Positions 1 to 7,688 of a stretch of DNA of 21,643 nt are shown here, in pieces. Position numbers and translations under genes: made by a program. The notes under the pieces are model-generated. The model was given only the letters and a program-made list of their open reading frames with translations. It had not been told where the DNA came from and ran no database searches. Origin of the DNA: JBCCRH01 sp039208045. Its GTDB lineage: Bacteria > Bacteroidota > Bacteroidia > Chitinophagales > Saprospiraceae. The DNA is taken from positions 1 to 21,643 of the forward strand of contig JBCCRH010000041.1 of the NCBI GenBank assembly GCA_039208045.1, read 5' to 3'. Within the stretch, counting starts at the first letter, position 1, and each line of letters starts with the position of its first letter.

Positions 1-2130
1 ACTGCTGAGGTCAACTTTGCTTGCTTAGACATCCAGGTGGAGGGCCTCTTTTGTGTGGATTCTCTCTTGCAGTTTACTGCAAATGCCAACTTGCCTATTA
101 CCACTTGGGATTGGAGCTTTGGGGATGGCGGAGTAGCAACAGCTGCTGCGCCCAGCTACAGTTATACTGATGTCGGTACGTATGTAGTTAACCTGTCTGT
201 CGTTTTTGAGGATGGGAGTACTGCTGAGACAAGTTTGGAGCTAACTATATCAGATTGCCCAACTGATCCTTGTATTCTGCCTCAGCAGTTGACTATTGTG
301 CCACCCAATAACTTGTGCCTGGGCACCGCCCTTGATTTTAGCTTTGATGCGGACTTTGAAGCTATTGCCCAAAGCTGGTTCTTGGATGGGGAGCTGGTAG
401 GAACTGCCCCTACTTATGGTTCTTTTTTCAACACCCCCGGTACCTTCGAGTTGAAGTTAATCGCAGTAGATGCCTTCAACTGCTCGCGGGAAGCTACTTT
501 CAGTATTGAAATAGAAAATTGTGGTATTTGCTTCCAAGCGGGAGAGCAAGACCTCACCTTTGAGGGGGCGCTCTGCCTAGATTCTACCCTCACCTTTTTC
601 TTGCCTTTTGATCCTTTTTTCTACCCTCCTGCGGAGCTTGGTTGGGTATTCAATGGTGAGTTTGTAATCGACTTTGATCCTTCAGTTACGCTTACGCAAA
701 CGGGTGAATTTATCGTAGAATTCTTTGCAGTGGATATTTTTGGTTGTACTTATTTTGGCGCTTTAGAACTCACGGTAGAAAATTGTGACAGTAATGATCC
801 TTGCGATCCACTACCGCCCTTCTCTATCACTTCTTCAGGAACGTTTTGCACGAATGAGCCCCTTGCTTTTGGTACCAATACGAGCGCTACCATAGTGACA
901 TATAGCTGGACAGCTACCAATGGACAAGCAAGTACGAATGCTATCTTTAATCCCTCTTTTGATACGGAAGGTGTCTACGAAGTAGCACTCACTGCCGTCG
1001 ATATTAACGGCTGCGTCTACAGTGATGCACAAGCTTTTGATATTTCAACCTGTAACGATCCTTGCGACCCACTACCTATTATTGGTATCAACACCAATGC
1101 CATTCCATCTTGCGTTGGCGAGCCCCTCTTTTTTACCCCAGAAACGACGGCTGATCTAGTTAGCTTCAATTGGATTGCCAGCAATGGTGCTACCTCTACG
1201 ACATCCTTGTTTGAAACTACCTTCAATACGGCTGGTGATCAGTTGGTTGAACTTACCGCTACCGATAGTGATGGCTGCACCTATGAAACCAATATCCCCT
1301 TCTTTGTGGACGAATGCACCGACCCTTGCGATCCACCTGCCGATCTAGCTATCAATATCAATGGCCCTTTTTGTGTAGATTCTACGCTCCTTTTCTCAGC
1401 TTCCTCACCTGCCACTCTTACCAGCTATGATTGGCAATTCAGCACAGGCGCAATGGCTACTTCAGCAAACCCTACATTTACGCCAAGTGATAGTGCCGAA
1501 CTAACGATACAGCTAGAAGCAACAGATACCAATGGCTGCCTCCTTATGGCCGACACCACGATCCTAATTGACGCATGCGCCCCACCTCCTGTATGTGACG
1601 CAACCATCAGCATTATCCCACCCGATAGCTTATGCGCCGGTGATCCTCTCCTTTTTGCGATAGCTAATAATACGCCCCTTAGCCAGCAGACTTGGACGGT
1701 AGATGGAATCAACTCCTTTTCCGGCCCTTCCCTTTCCCTGCTCGTAGAACTGGGCGAGCTAGATGTAGAGCTAGAAGTCATTGCCGAAAATGGCTGCATC
1801 TATACTGACCAAATCAACTTAAATATCAACGAATTATGTACCCCACCCGAGCTATGCCGCCTCGGTATCCCTAATGCCTTCTCTCCCAACCAAGATAGCT
1901 TTAACGACACCTTTGAGCCCGTCTACAAATGCCCGCCACTAAGCTACGAGCTACAAGTCTATGACCGCTGGGGCAACCAAGTATTTGTCTCCGAACTCCC
2001 CGAGCTCGGCTGGGATGGCACGTTCAATGGTCAAGCGATGGATCCGGGTATTTATGTCTGGTTCGTCCGCTACCAGCTCCAGGATGGTAGGGAGGTAGTA
2101 GACAAAGGCGATGTGCTGCTGATGCGATGA
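1..2130 (+). CDS. PKD-repeat surface protein with T9SS gliding-type C-terminal domain (5' partial)
   Basis: The reading frame is open from base 1, so the true start lies outside the window; the GTG near base 37 is only an internal codon. I count about seven Ig/PKD-like units of roughly 80-100 residues. Each opens with a hydrophobic strand and a Cys (FCVDS, LCLGT, LCLDS, FCTNE, SCVGE, FCVDS, LCAGD), has a W near mid-unit, an NGC-type turn near its end (present in most units), and closes with a Cys-rich linker such as DPCDP. The last ~90 residues (from about base 1855: GIPNAFSPNQDSFNDTF, YDRWGNQVF, WDGTFNGQ, PGIYVW) match the gliding motility-associated C-terminal domain (CHU_C type). In Bacteroidota that domain is a type IX secretion sorting signal, so the protein is probably exported and surface-attached or released. 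The repeats are probably disulfide-stabilised adhesive or structural modules, which is inference. The ligand is unknown. Confidence 0.9.
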   Translation, partial: TAEVNFACLDIQVEGLFCVDSLLQFTANANLPITTWDWSFGDGGVATAAAPSYSYTDVGTYVVNLSVVFEDGSTAETSLELTISDCPTDPCILPQQLTIVPPNNLCLGTALDFSFDADFEAIAQSWFLDGELVGTAPTYGSFFNTPGTFELKLIAVDAFNCSREATFSIEIENCGICFQAGEQDLTFEGALCLDSTLTFFLPFDPFFYPPAELGWVFNGEFVIDFDPSVTLTQTGEFIVEFFAVDIFGCTYFGALELTVENCDSNDPCDPLPPFSITSSGTFCTNEPLAFGTNTSATIVTYSWTATNGQASTNAIFNPSFDTEGVYEVALTAVDINGCVYSDAQAFDISTCNDPCDPLPIIGINTNAIPSCVGEPLFFTPETTADLVSFNWIASNGATSTTSLFETTFNTAGDQLVELTATDSDGCTYETNIPFFVDECTDPCDPPADLAININGPFCVDSTLLFSASSPATLTSYDWQFSTGAMATSANPTFTPSDSAELTIQLEATDTNGCLLMADTTILIDACAPPPVCDATISIIPPDSLCAGDPLLFAIANNTPLSQQTWTVDGINSFSGPSLSLLVELGELDVELEVIAENGCIYTDQINLNINELCTPPELCRLGIPNAFSPNQDSFNDTFEPVYKCPPLSYELQVYDRWGNQVFVSELPELGWDGTFNGQAMDPGIYVWFVRYQLQDGREVVDKGDVLLMR

Positions 2131-2204
2131 ACAAATTCTCAACCTCGATACTTTAAGAAAATGTGAAAGTACAGACGCGAACTAAAATCCCTTTAGATTT
2201 CGGT

Positions 2205-2212
2205 TACTTTTG
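2205..2212 (+). promoter_or_regulatory. Candidate Bacteroidota -7 box for the DUF2911 gene
   Basis: TACTTTTG matches the Bacteroidota housekeeping -7 consensus TAnnTTTG and lies about 40 bases before the ATG at 2254, in the only sizeable gap upstream of this gene. I could not see a convincing -33 TTG at the usual spacing, so this is a motif match only. Confidence 0.45.
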
Positions 2213-2253
2213 CGCTGATTTTTTCATTCAACCATTAATAAAATCAACTTAAG

Positions 2254-3105
2254 ATGAAAAAGCTACTCTTAAATTGCCTGACTCTAGCAGTCTTGGCACT
2301 ATCAGCTACTTTGGCTCAAGGCCAAATTCAGACGCCCTCTCCTAGTCCAACTGCTACACTCGGCTTGACGGTGGGTTTGACTGATGTGGAAGTAACCTAC
2401 TCTCGTCCAAGCATGAAAGATCGCAAGATCTACAGCAAAGATGGCTTAGTGCCTTTCGGCAAAGTGTGGAGAACAGGTGCTAATGCAGCCACCAAATTCA
2501 CTTTCAGCGATGATGTAACCCTAGCTGGCCAAGCCGTAAAAGCTGGTGCATACGCCGTATTAACCAAGCCAGGCGCTAAAAACTGGGAAGTGATGTTGTT
2601 CCCATACGAAAAAGGAAGCTGGAGCAGCTACACCGACAAGACGCCTGCGGCAACCCTAAATGTGAAGCCAGTAACCGTAAAGCACACCTTTGAAACCTTC
2701 ACCATCGATGTCAACAACATCCGCGACAATAGCGCTACGATCGACCTCTTGTGGGAAAACACAGCAGTAAGCATTCCTATGACCGTAGCCGTAGATGAGC
2801 GCGTGATGGCCGCTATCGAGCGCACCCTAAGTGGCCCATCACCAGGCGATTACTACGCAGCAGGTAGCTACATGCACAGCGCCGGCAAAGACCTCAACAA
2901 AGCACTAGAATACGTACAAAAAGCCACCAAAGTAGCCGAGCCTCGCTACTGGCAAGTACGCCGCGAAGCCTTGATCTTAGCAGACTTGGGCCGCAAGAGC
3001 GATGCCATCGCTGCCGCTAAAAAGTCCCTCGAACTAGCCACTAAGGCAGGTAATGAGGACTATATTCGTATGAATAAGAAGTCGATTAAGGAGTGGAGTA
3101 TGTAA
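2254..3105 (+). CDS. Secreted DUF2911 domain protein with C-terminal TPR-like helices
   Basis: 283 residues. Residues 1-23 are a classic signal peptide (MKK, hydrophobic core, then AQG before Q24), so the protein is probably periplasmic or outer-membrane-side. DUF2911 hallmarks follow: SPSPTATLGLTVGLTDVEV, YSRPSMKDRKIY (about 49-60), GKVWRTGANAATKF (about 69-82) and an AGxYAVLTKPG stretch. From about residue 200 the chain becomes helical with an Ala/Leu pattern of one to two TPR-like repeats (ALEYVQKATKVAEPRYWQVR, AIAAAKKSLELATKAG). This arrangement is common for Bacteroidota DUF2911 proteins, whose biochemical role is not established. The ATG is preceded by an A-rich stretch rather than a Shine-Dalgarno site. 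The stop is followed within a few bases by G-rich word repeats. Confidence 0.88.
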   Translation: MKKLLLNCLTLAVLALSATLAQGQIQTPSPSPTATLGLTVGLTDVEVTYSRPSMKDRKIYSKDGLVPFGKVWRTGANAATKFTFSDDVTLAGQAVKAGAYAVLTKPGAKNWEVMLFPYEKGSWSSYTDKTPAATLNVKPVTVKHTFETFTIDVNNIRDNSATIDLLWENTAVSIPMTVAVDERVMAAIERTLSGPSPGDYYAAGSYMHSAGKDLNKALEYVQKATKVAEPRYWQVRREALILADLGRKSDAIAAAKKSLELATKAGNEDYIRMNKKSIKEWSM

Positions 3106-3109
3106 GGGA

Positions 3110-3279
3110 ATAGGAGTGACGGGTGACGAATGATGAGTGACGGGTTTTGGGTTTTGAGTCGTGGATTTGGGGGTTACTAGTATTAAATTGTACCCCAACT
3201 AAACCTAACTATCCAAAAACTCACCACTCGTAATCCGTCATCCAAAACTCGTCACCCGTCACCCAAAACTCCTCCCCCC
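3110..3279. repeat. Degenerate word-repeat block A (inverted G-rich / C-rich arms)
   Basis: The left half on plus is built from words such as GTGACGGGTGACGA, GATGAGTGACGG and GTTTTGGGTTTTGAG. After an A/T-rich centre (about 3173-3215) the right half carries their reverse complements (ACTCGTAATCCGTCATCC, AACTCGTCACCCGTCACCC). The block sits between the stop of the plus-strand DUF2911 gene and the stop of a minus-strand 58-codon ORF. Each of these genes is therefore followed on its own sense strand by the G-rich version. It could fold as a long imperfect hairpin and act as a bidirectional 3' element. Confidence 0.7.
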
Positions 3280-3456
3280 CTACAAGCCCGCCCAGCTCAC
3301 CGCTTCCCAATACGCGATCGGCTCCATATAATTAGGCGTCGCCTCAGCAGAATGCTCTTGCCAGTACGTATGCGCCTCCTCCACTATCGAAGAATCTTTT
3401 CTATTCATAGGTAAGCCGAATGGATTGGTGATAAATTTGCTGAAATTGATGTTCAT
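3280..3456 (-). CDS. Hypothetical 58-aa protein
   Basis: A short complete ORF on minus, from ATG at 3456 to TAG at 3280. It encodes MNINFSKFITNPFGLP, then a polar acidic helix-like middle (SSIVEEAHTYWQEHS), ending EPIAYWEAVSWAGL. The composition is protein-like, with several aromatic residues and no low-complexity bias, and clearly unlike the repeats on both sides. The neighbouring C-rich repeat block begins exactly at its stop codon, the same arrangement as for the larger genes here, which supports it being real. It has no signal peptide or membrane segment and I do not recognise the family. It could also be the remnant of a longer gene. Confidence 0.5.
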   Translation of the reverse strand: MNINFSKFITNPFGLPMNRKDSSIVEEAHTYWQEHSAEATPNYMEPIAYWEAVSWAGL

Positions 3457-3490
3457 GGTTAACTAAGTTTAGTATTTTTTATAATTCCTA

Positions 3491-3540
3491 CGCCAAGCGG
3501 AGTCGAGGCAGTACACCGAGCGTAGTCGAGGTGTGCTGCG
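3491..3540. repeat. Bacteroidota-type AGCGnAGTCGAGG intergenic repeat
   Basis: Two copies of the 13-mer AGCG[G/T]AGTCGAGG lie 23 bases apart (3496-3508 and 3519-3531). CAGTACACC (3509-3517) and GGTGTGCTG (3530-3538) form a near-perfect 9-bp stem around the second copy. From general knowledge, GACTACGCTCGG-type repeats of this kind are scattered between genes in many Bacteroidota genomes. It may act as a small hairpin or REP-like element. No coding potential is seen. Confidence 0.6.
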
Positions 3541-3629
3541 ATTTAATCTCGCTCAAGGCACAATACAAAGATGCACCGCTTCCCAGCACCCCACCCCTCC
3601 TCATGTTCCAAAAAGTTGGACTATTGTTC

Positions 3630-3819
3630 ACCACTACTCTTAAACCCCAAAACTCCTCAACCCTTAAACTATTACTCCTCCCTTCGCGAAATATTGGATA
3701 TTACCTGGCCGTGGCACCGCTTAAATATCCAATATTGAGCTCCCCTCGTCATCCAAAACCCGTCACCCGTCATCCAAAACCCCAAAACTCCCCAAACCCC
3801 TCAACCCTTAAACTCCTCA
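3630..3819. repeat. Degenerate word-repeat block B downstream of the ABC transporter
   Basis: On plus this stretch is C/A-rich and built from words like AAACCCCAAAACTCCTCAACC, CCCGTCACCCGTCATCC and CAACCCTTAAACTCCTC. The longer phrase CTCAACCCTTAAACT recurs at both ends. On minus, the sense strand of the ABC transporter, it is G-rich and begins inside the last codons of that gene (the GGVEG end). The block is interrupted by a 13-bp-arm hairpin at 3690-3736. The gene-free stretch 3457-3816 holds this block, the AGCGnAGTCGAGG repeat and nothing else that I can support. Confidence 0.65.
3690..3736. repeat. Perfect 13-bp inverted repeat inside word-repeat block B
   Basis: AATATTGGATATT (3690-3702) and its exact reverse complement AATATCCAATATT (3724-3736) are separated by a 21-base G/C-richer loop (3703-3723). 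The A/T-rich arms stand out from the surrounding C-rich repeats. It lies about 80-130 bases past the stop of the minus-strand ABC gene and could be a terminator-like hairpin, a protein-binding palindrome, or the remnant of a small mobile palindrome. Confidence 0.6.
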
Positions 3820-5625
3820 ACCCTCCACCCCTCCCACCGCCTGTGCTTCTTCCTGGTGGCGCCACAGCTCTTGGAAAATCACGCTATTGGCACGTAAGTG
3901 CTCAAAAGTGCCCTGATCCACTACTCGCCCTTTATCCAAAATGTATACATAATCAAACTTGGTGAGCAGGTGCAAGCGGTGCAGGGAGGATACGACGGCC
4001 TTTTCTGCGAAAGCAGTAAACAACTGGTCGTAGATATGCACTTCGGTTTTGGGGTCTACGCTACTAGTTGGCTCGTCCAAGAGGAGGATGTGACTATCCT
4101 TGGCCGCCATGATACCACGGGCTAGTGCCAGGCGTTGCTTTTGCCCGCCCGATAGGTTGACTCCTTTCTCTTTGATACTCGACTCTAAGCCCTTAGGGAG
4201 TTGGGCAATCACTTCCGTGAAATGTGCGACTTCGCAGATGCGCTTGAGCTCTTCGGCTTCACAGGGAAGCCCCAGGGTAATATTATACTGAATAGTATTT
4301 TCGAATATTTCTGGCTCTTGCGGGAAGAGGGTTACATGATTCGAAATAATCCCCAAGTCATCGAAGGGCTGCCCGTCTACAGATAGTTCTAGCCCGGGGA
4401 GCGATGGGTAGAGGCCTCGCAGCAGTGCTAGGAGGGTGCTCTTGCCGCTGCCACTTTCCCCAATAAGGGCAATCTTTTTACCTTTTTGTAATTGGATGTT
4501 GAGCTGGTGCAAGCCTAAAAGCTGGCCGTTGCGCTCGTCTGCTTTGTTGTGTACAAAATTGAGGTTTTTCAGCTCAATCTGTTTCCAATTCGCAGGGAGC
4601 AAGTCTTGGTCTTCCGGCAGGTGATTTTCTGCGTAAGCGTCTACAATATTTTGGGCGGTTTCGATGTCGGTGTTATAGTGTACTACTTGGGTATATAGCC
4701 ACGCGATGTCATGGAATATGCTGGTAAAACGCTGCACATAACCAATTAGAGTAACTAGGCCTCCAATGAGGAATACTTCGCCCGGCTTCCAATTCTGATA
4801 CATATAGCCCATTAGGATAGTCGCATACATCACTGCCACCAGGAAATCCACCACAAACCACTTCCACTCGTTCACGATCACTTTGCGCTTGTAAGGTGGG
4901 AATACATCTGTAATCCGATTGAATAAGCCTTTTTCCATCCGCTTTTCTAAGCGTAGCGTAATTACAGTGATGATGTTTGAAAGACTATCAAATAGGGTAG
5001 AAGAAACGATATGTTCTTTTTCATTGACCTCCCGAGAAGCAGCGATATAGGGTTTATCAAATTGGAAAATGATAAATACAGCTAACATACCGATGACTAC
5101 CGCTATGGTACCAAATAAAGGCGAAAAATAGATCATAGCACCAAAAGACAGTACAAATTTAGCGATGACGTGTAGGTAGCGAAACCCTGCTTTAAAGAAT
5201 TCTTTTAGCGCTTCGTACGCCTTCCGGATTCTGCTGATAATAACGCCACTATGTTGGTCTTGGTGCCATTTTACGGGTAAGTGTAGTGCTTTGTGGTAGA
5301 GGTCTTCCAAGTAGCGCTTACTCATATTAAAGGCCAGCTTTTGCTCACTCACACGGGCAAAGCCGTGGAATAGCCAATCTACCAACCAGATCAGTAGGTA
5401 GATACCCACGTATATCCAGCCAGAGCGTAGCGCATCGACGCCTTCCTTCTGCAATTCATTGATAAAAAGTCCCCAAATGATGGGATTCAAGGATTCGATC
5501 AAACTGCTGACCATAAACATCAAGTAGGTCACCACAAAACGTGGGCGATCTTCCTTGGCGTGCTGCCAAGCAGTACGCAGTAGCGACATATATGGGTTGG
5601 ACGATTTTTTAGATGGGGTGTGCAT
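3817..5625 (-). CDS. ABC exporter half-transporter (fused membrane and ATPase domains)
   Basis: 602 residues, the usual length for a type IV ABC exporter half-molecule, probably working as a dimer in the inner membrane. Residues about 30-330 contain six hydrophobic segments with the intracellular HSGVIISRI loop. Residues about 350-590 are the nucleotide-binding domain: Walker A GESGSGKST (389-397), Q-loop Q436 (FPQEPEIF), signature LSGGQ (491-495), Walker B ILLLDE (513-518), D-loop SSVD and H-loop His549. All catalytic positions are present, so it should be active. The substrate cannot be read from the sequence. No partner gene is adjacent; the nearest gene upstream is a divergent small membrane protein. 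The C-terminal GGVEG is encoded by bases belonging to the flanking repeat, suggesting the stop codon has been replaced by repeat sequence. Confidence 0.92.
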   Translation of the reverse strand: MHTPSKKSSNPYMSLLRTAWQHAKEDRPRFVVTYLMFMVSSLIESLNPIIWGLFINELQKEGVDALRSGWIYVGIYLLIWLVDWLFHGFARVSEQKLAFNMSKRYLEDLYHKALHLPVKWHQDQHSGVIISRIRKAYEALKEFFKAGFRYLHVIAKFVLSFGAMIYFSPLFGTIAVVIGMLAVFIIFQFDKPYIAASREVNEKEHIVSSTLFDSLSNIITVITLRLEKRMEKGLFNRITDVFPPYKRKVIVNEWKWFVVDFLVAVMYATILMGYMYQNWKPGEVFLIGGLVTLIGYVQRFTSIFHDIAWLYTQVVHYNTDIETAQNIVDAYAENHLPEDQDLLPANWKQIELKNLNFVHNKADERNGQLLGLHQLNIQLQKGKKIALIGESGSGKSTLLALLRGLYPSLPGLELSVDGQPFDDLGIISNHVTLFPQEPEIFENTIQYNITLGLPCEAEELKRICEVAHFTEVIAQLPKGLESSIKEKGVNLSGGQKQRLALARGIMAAKDSHILLLDEPTSSVDPKTEVHIYDQLFTAFAEKAVVSSLHRLHLLTKFDYVYILDKGRVVDQGTFEHLRANSVIFQELWRHQEEAQAVGGVEG

Positions 5626-5783
5626 GGGGCAAGTGATTTAGGGTGATCTGAAAATAGCGACTAAGATTGCTATAACCCTGCCTAGAAAGAGATCGTTCCT
5701 TACAGAAGTGAAAATAATACGTTTCTGTGCTTCAAACTTCCGTAAAAATCGTGCTTACTCCTGCTTCTTTGTGTGCAGTTTCT

Positions 5784-5791
5784 TATTTTTG
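5784..5791 (+). promoter_or_regulatory. Candidate Bacteroidota -7 box for the 53-aa membrane protein
   Basis: TATTTTTG fits TAnnTTTG and lies 35 bases before the ATG at 5827. A TTTG at 5768-5771 is too close to be a standard -33 element, so only the -7 box is supported. Confidence 0.45.
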
Positions 5792-5826
5792 CAATGTTGT
5801 ATAAATCGAATCAAAAAACTATAAAT

Positions 5827-5988
5827 ATGGCAACATTAGACAATAACGATGCAGCACCAATGGATTGGATTTTTTTCTTGGTGTCTCTAGTCATCACCAT
5901 CGCGCTTTTAATTTTCTTACCAGCTTGGTTTTGGGTAACCTTGCCGTTCGTGCTGACCTATTTGGCAAAAGCATTAAACGCTATCTAG
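5827..5988 (+). CDS. Small two-helix membrane protein (53 aa)
   Basis: I chose ATG at 5827 rather than the in-frame ATG at 5773. The upstream extension would start before the -7 promoter box, whereas 5827 is preceded by AAATAT and gives a typical small membrane protein. The sequence starts MATLDNNDAAPMDW and then has two hydrophobic stretches (IFFLVSLVITIALLIFLPAW and FWVTLPFVLTYLAKAL), probably a helical hairpin in the inner membrane. It has its own promoter motif and a strong terminator hairpin 24 bases after the stop, so it looks monocistronic and well expressed. I do not recognise the family and no function is assigned. Confidence 0.7.
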   Translation: MATLDNNDAAPMDWIFFLVSLVITIALLIFLPAWFWVTLPFVLTYLAKALNAI

Positions 5989-6011
5989 TCAGATCGGCAG
6001 TTAAGAGCAAA

Positions 6012-6050
6012 ACAAAGGAGTTAAATGTACATGACATTTAACTCCTTTGT
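6012..6050. terminator. Strong bidirectional terminator hairpin
   Basis: ACAAAGGAGTTAAATGT (6012-6028) and its perfect complement (6034-6050) form a 17-bp stem with the 5-base loop ACATG. It sits between the convergent ends of the 53-aa membrane protein (+, stop 5988) and the M48 protease (-, stop 6076). It is followed by GTTTT on both strands (AGTTTTAG on plus, GTTTTGC on minus), fitting termination from both sides. Confidence 0.8.
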
Positions 6051-6075
6051 AGTTTTAGACTACACTTGGATCGCT

Positions 6076-7545
6076 TTATCTAGTGATTACCTTAATCTTC
6101 ATCCCTTTTGGTACTGAATCTTTCAGCTCCATTCCATTCAGAATCGCAAATTCATTCAAGCGATTATTAGAAATGCCATTTGTTAGAAGTGCTTGCTGAA
6201 GCGTTGTATTTTGTTGTATGGTCACTACTTTAATACGCTCTGGCTGTACGTTAATTTTTGAAGGGTCGGATAGTTTATTAAAATTGCGCATGGTACCTTC
6301 AAAAATAGGTGTAAAGTAGTTGTAATCCTTCGTCTCAGATACTCCCAAGAAAGTATAGATATTCTGTCCGTACTGAATAAAGTAAGATAAGATGCGAATA
6401 TCCTGTTGCTGCTGTTGTTGTTGTTGCTGCTGTGGCTGAGGCGCTGCATCCATAATCACCGCAGGAAATCCATTTATGGTAGTTTGGCGCTGGCTCAATG
6501 ACCGCAATTGATATTGCTGTAGCATTTGGTTCGCTGCTTCAGCAGGGGAATTGCCCTGGCCCAGGGTAAAGATCATCACAGCACGCCCATCTTTTTCTGC
6601 AATCTGTACCTGCGAAGCGCTATTCACGGTTTGCCAATTGGCGGGCACGGGAAAGGAGAATTTCAGGTCTGGATGATAGAAGGTGTTGCCCTCCACATAT
6701 CCTTGGCGTGGATCTTCCCCATAGGTTAAACCGTCGATTAGCTGTAGGTAACTATCGCGATTTACATTTAGCTGTTGCCCTTTGTAGGCCTTCTGCCATC
6801 TGATGGCTTCTTGCTTTACTTTATTGTAGCGATCGCCTGGATCGGGGTGGGTAGATAGGAAGCTGGGTAGCTGTTGCCCCCCTCCGCCACTTAGGCGCTT
6901 CAGGGTATTAAAAAAGTCCGCCATTTCGCGCGCATCATATCCAATTTGTGTAGAGTACTCTACCCCTAAACGATCTGACTGCGTCTCATCATCTCGACCA
7001 AATTTTAAGAATAAAAGGCCTAAGCCTTGAGAGGCTAAACCGGCATATTCTCTAAAATCACTAGACACTGCCACGCCCATCACTAGGGCAGACTGCGCTA
7101 ACATCTGCTTACTATACTGGCTAGCTGAGTGCCGAGCGGTAATATGACCAATTTCGTGCCCCAGCACTCCTGCAAACTCTGCTTCATTGTTGAAATGCGC
7201 TAAAATTCCTCTGGTAAAATAGACAAAGCCACCAGGCACAGCAAAGGCATTGACAACCGGAGAATCCAACACGCGGAATTTATAATCCAAATCAGGGCGG
7301 TGGGAAATCTTTCCCATCTGCTGGCCCTTCTGCTGAATAAAGTTCTGTATCTTATCATCCTGATATAAGCCATAACTGGCGATGATACCGGGATCAGATT
7401 CCAAGCCTAGCGCTTTCTCTTGGCTCTCGGAAAGAAGCATGAGCTCTCTCTTACCAGTCACTGGATTCCTAGAGCAATCTGAAATTAATAAAACAGCGAT
7501 AGCCAGTAACGCCAACCTAGTTATAGGTAACAGTAGTCTCTTCAT
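6076..7545 (-). CDS. M48 family metalloprotease lipoprotein with C-terminal LysM-like region
   Basis: 489 residues. The N-terminal signal ends ...LLISDC, with Cys24 followed by SRNPVTGKRELML, the conserved start of M48 lipoproteins. Asp at -1 of the lipobox is atypical. The zinc site is HEIGH (130-134) with the third ligand Glu187 in DETQSDRLG, so it is a predicted active zinc endopeptidase of the periplasm, in the BepA/YfgC-like quality-control group. The C-terminal part has an extra ~150-residue domain (PVPANWQ, VMIFTLGQG), a tract of ten Gln (372-381), and a LysM-like end (TLQQALL, LAILNGM-like, VPKGMKIKVI). The Gln tract is encoded by mixed CAG/CAA codons at 6403-6432. The ATG at 7545 directly precedes the signal peptide. 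The 143-base gap from pgl suggests its own transcript. Confidence 0.92.
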   Translation of the reverse strand: MKRLLLPITRLALLAIAVLLISDCSRNPVTGKRELMLLSESQEKALGLESDPGIIASYGLYQDDKIQNFIQQKGQQMGKISHRPDLDYKFRVLDSPVVNAFAVPGGFVYFTRGILAHFNNEAEFAGVLGHEIGHITARHSASQYSKQMLAQSALVMGVAVSSDFREYAGLASQGLGLLFLKFGRDDETQSDRLGVEYSTQIGYDAREMADFFNTLKRLSGGGGQQLPSFLSTHPDPGDRYNKVKQEAIRWQKAYKGQQLNVNRDSYLQLIDGLTYGEDPRQGYVEGNTFYHPDLKFSFPVPANWQTVNSASQVQIAEKDGRAVMIFTLGQGNSPAEAANQMLQQYQLRSLSQRQTTINGFPAVIMDAAPQPQQQQQQQQQQDIRILSYFIQYGQNIYTFLGVSETKDYNYFTPIFEGTMRNFNKLSDPSKINVQPERIKVVTIQQNTTLQQALLTNGISNNRLNEFAILNGMELKDSVPKGMKIKVITR

Positions 7546-7688
7546 GATAGTCTTTATATTTACTTTGCGAGATAGTCTTTTGACGTGATTTACTCCAAAA
7601 GATACATAATTTCAACGCTACCTACCAATCTCACTAGTAAATACATTTTAAATACCCTACAGGGGATTACAAATCCGCTGGGCGCGTG

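Noticed and set aside
3110..3280. Possible CRISPR or tandem array
   Set aside because: The words vary in order and length, there is no constant repeat with unique spacers, and no cas genes are present; the same holds for the block at 10494-10700.
3531..3965. 144-codon plus-strand ORF
   Set aside because: It is built from the C-rich word repeats (PSTLKLLNPPPLPPP-type protein) and runs into the antisense of the ABC transporter.
5773..5826. N-terminal extension of the 53-aa membrane protein
   Set aside because: The upstream ATG lies ahead of the candidate -7 promoter box and would add an implausible leader; 5827 fits better.
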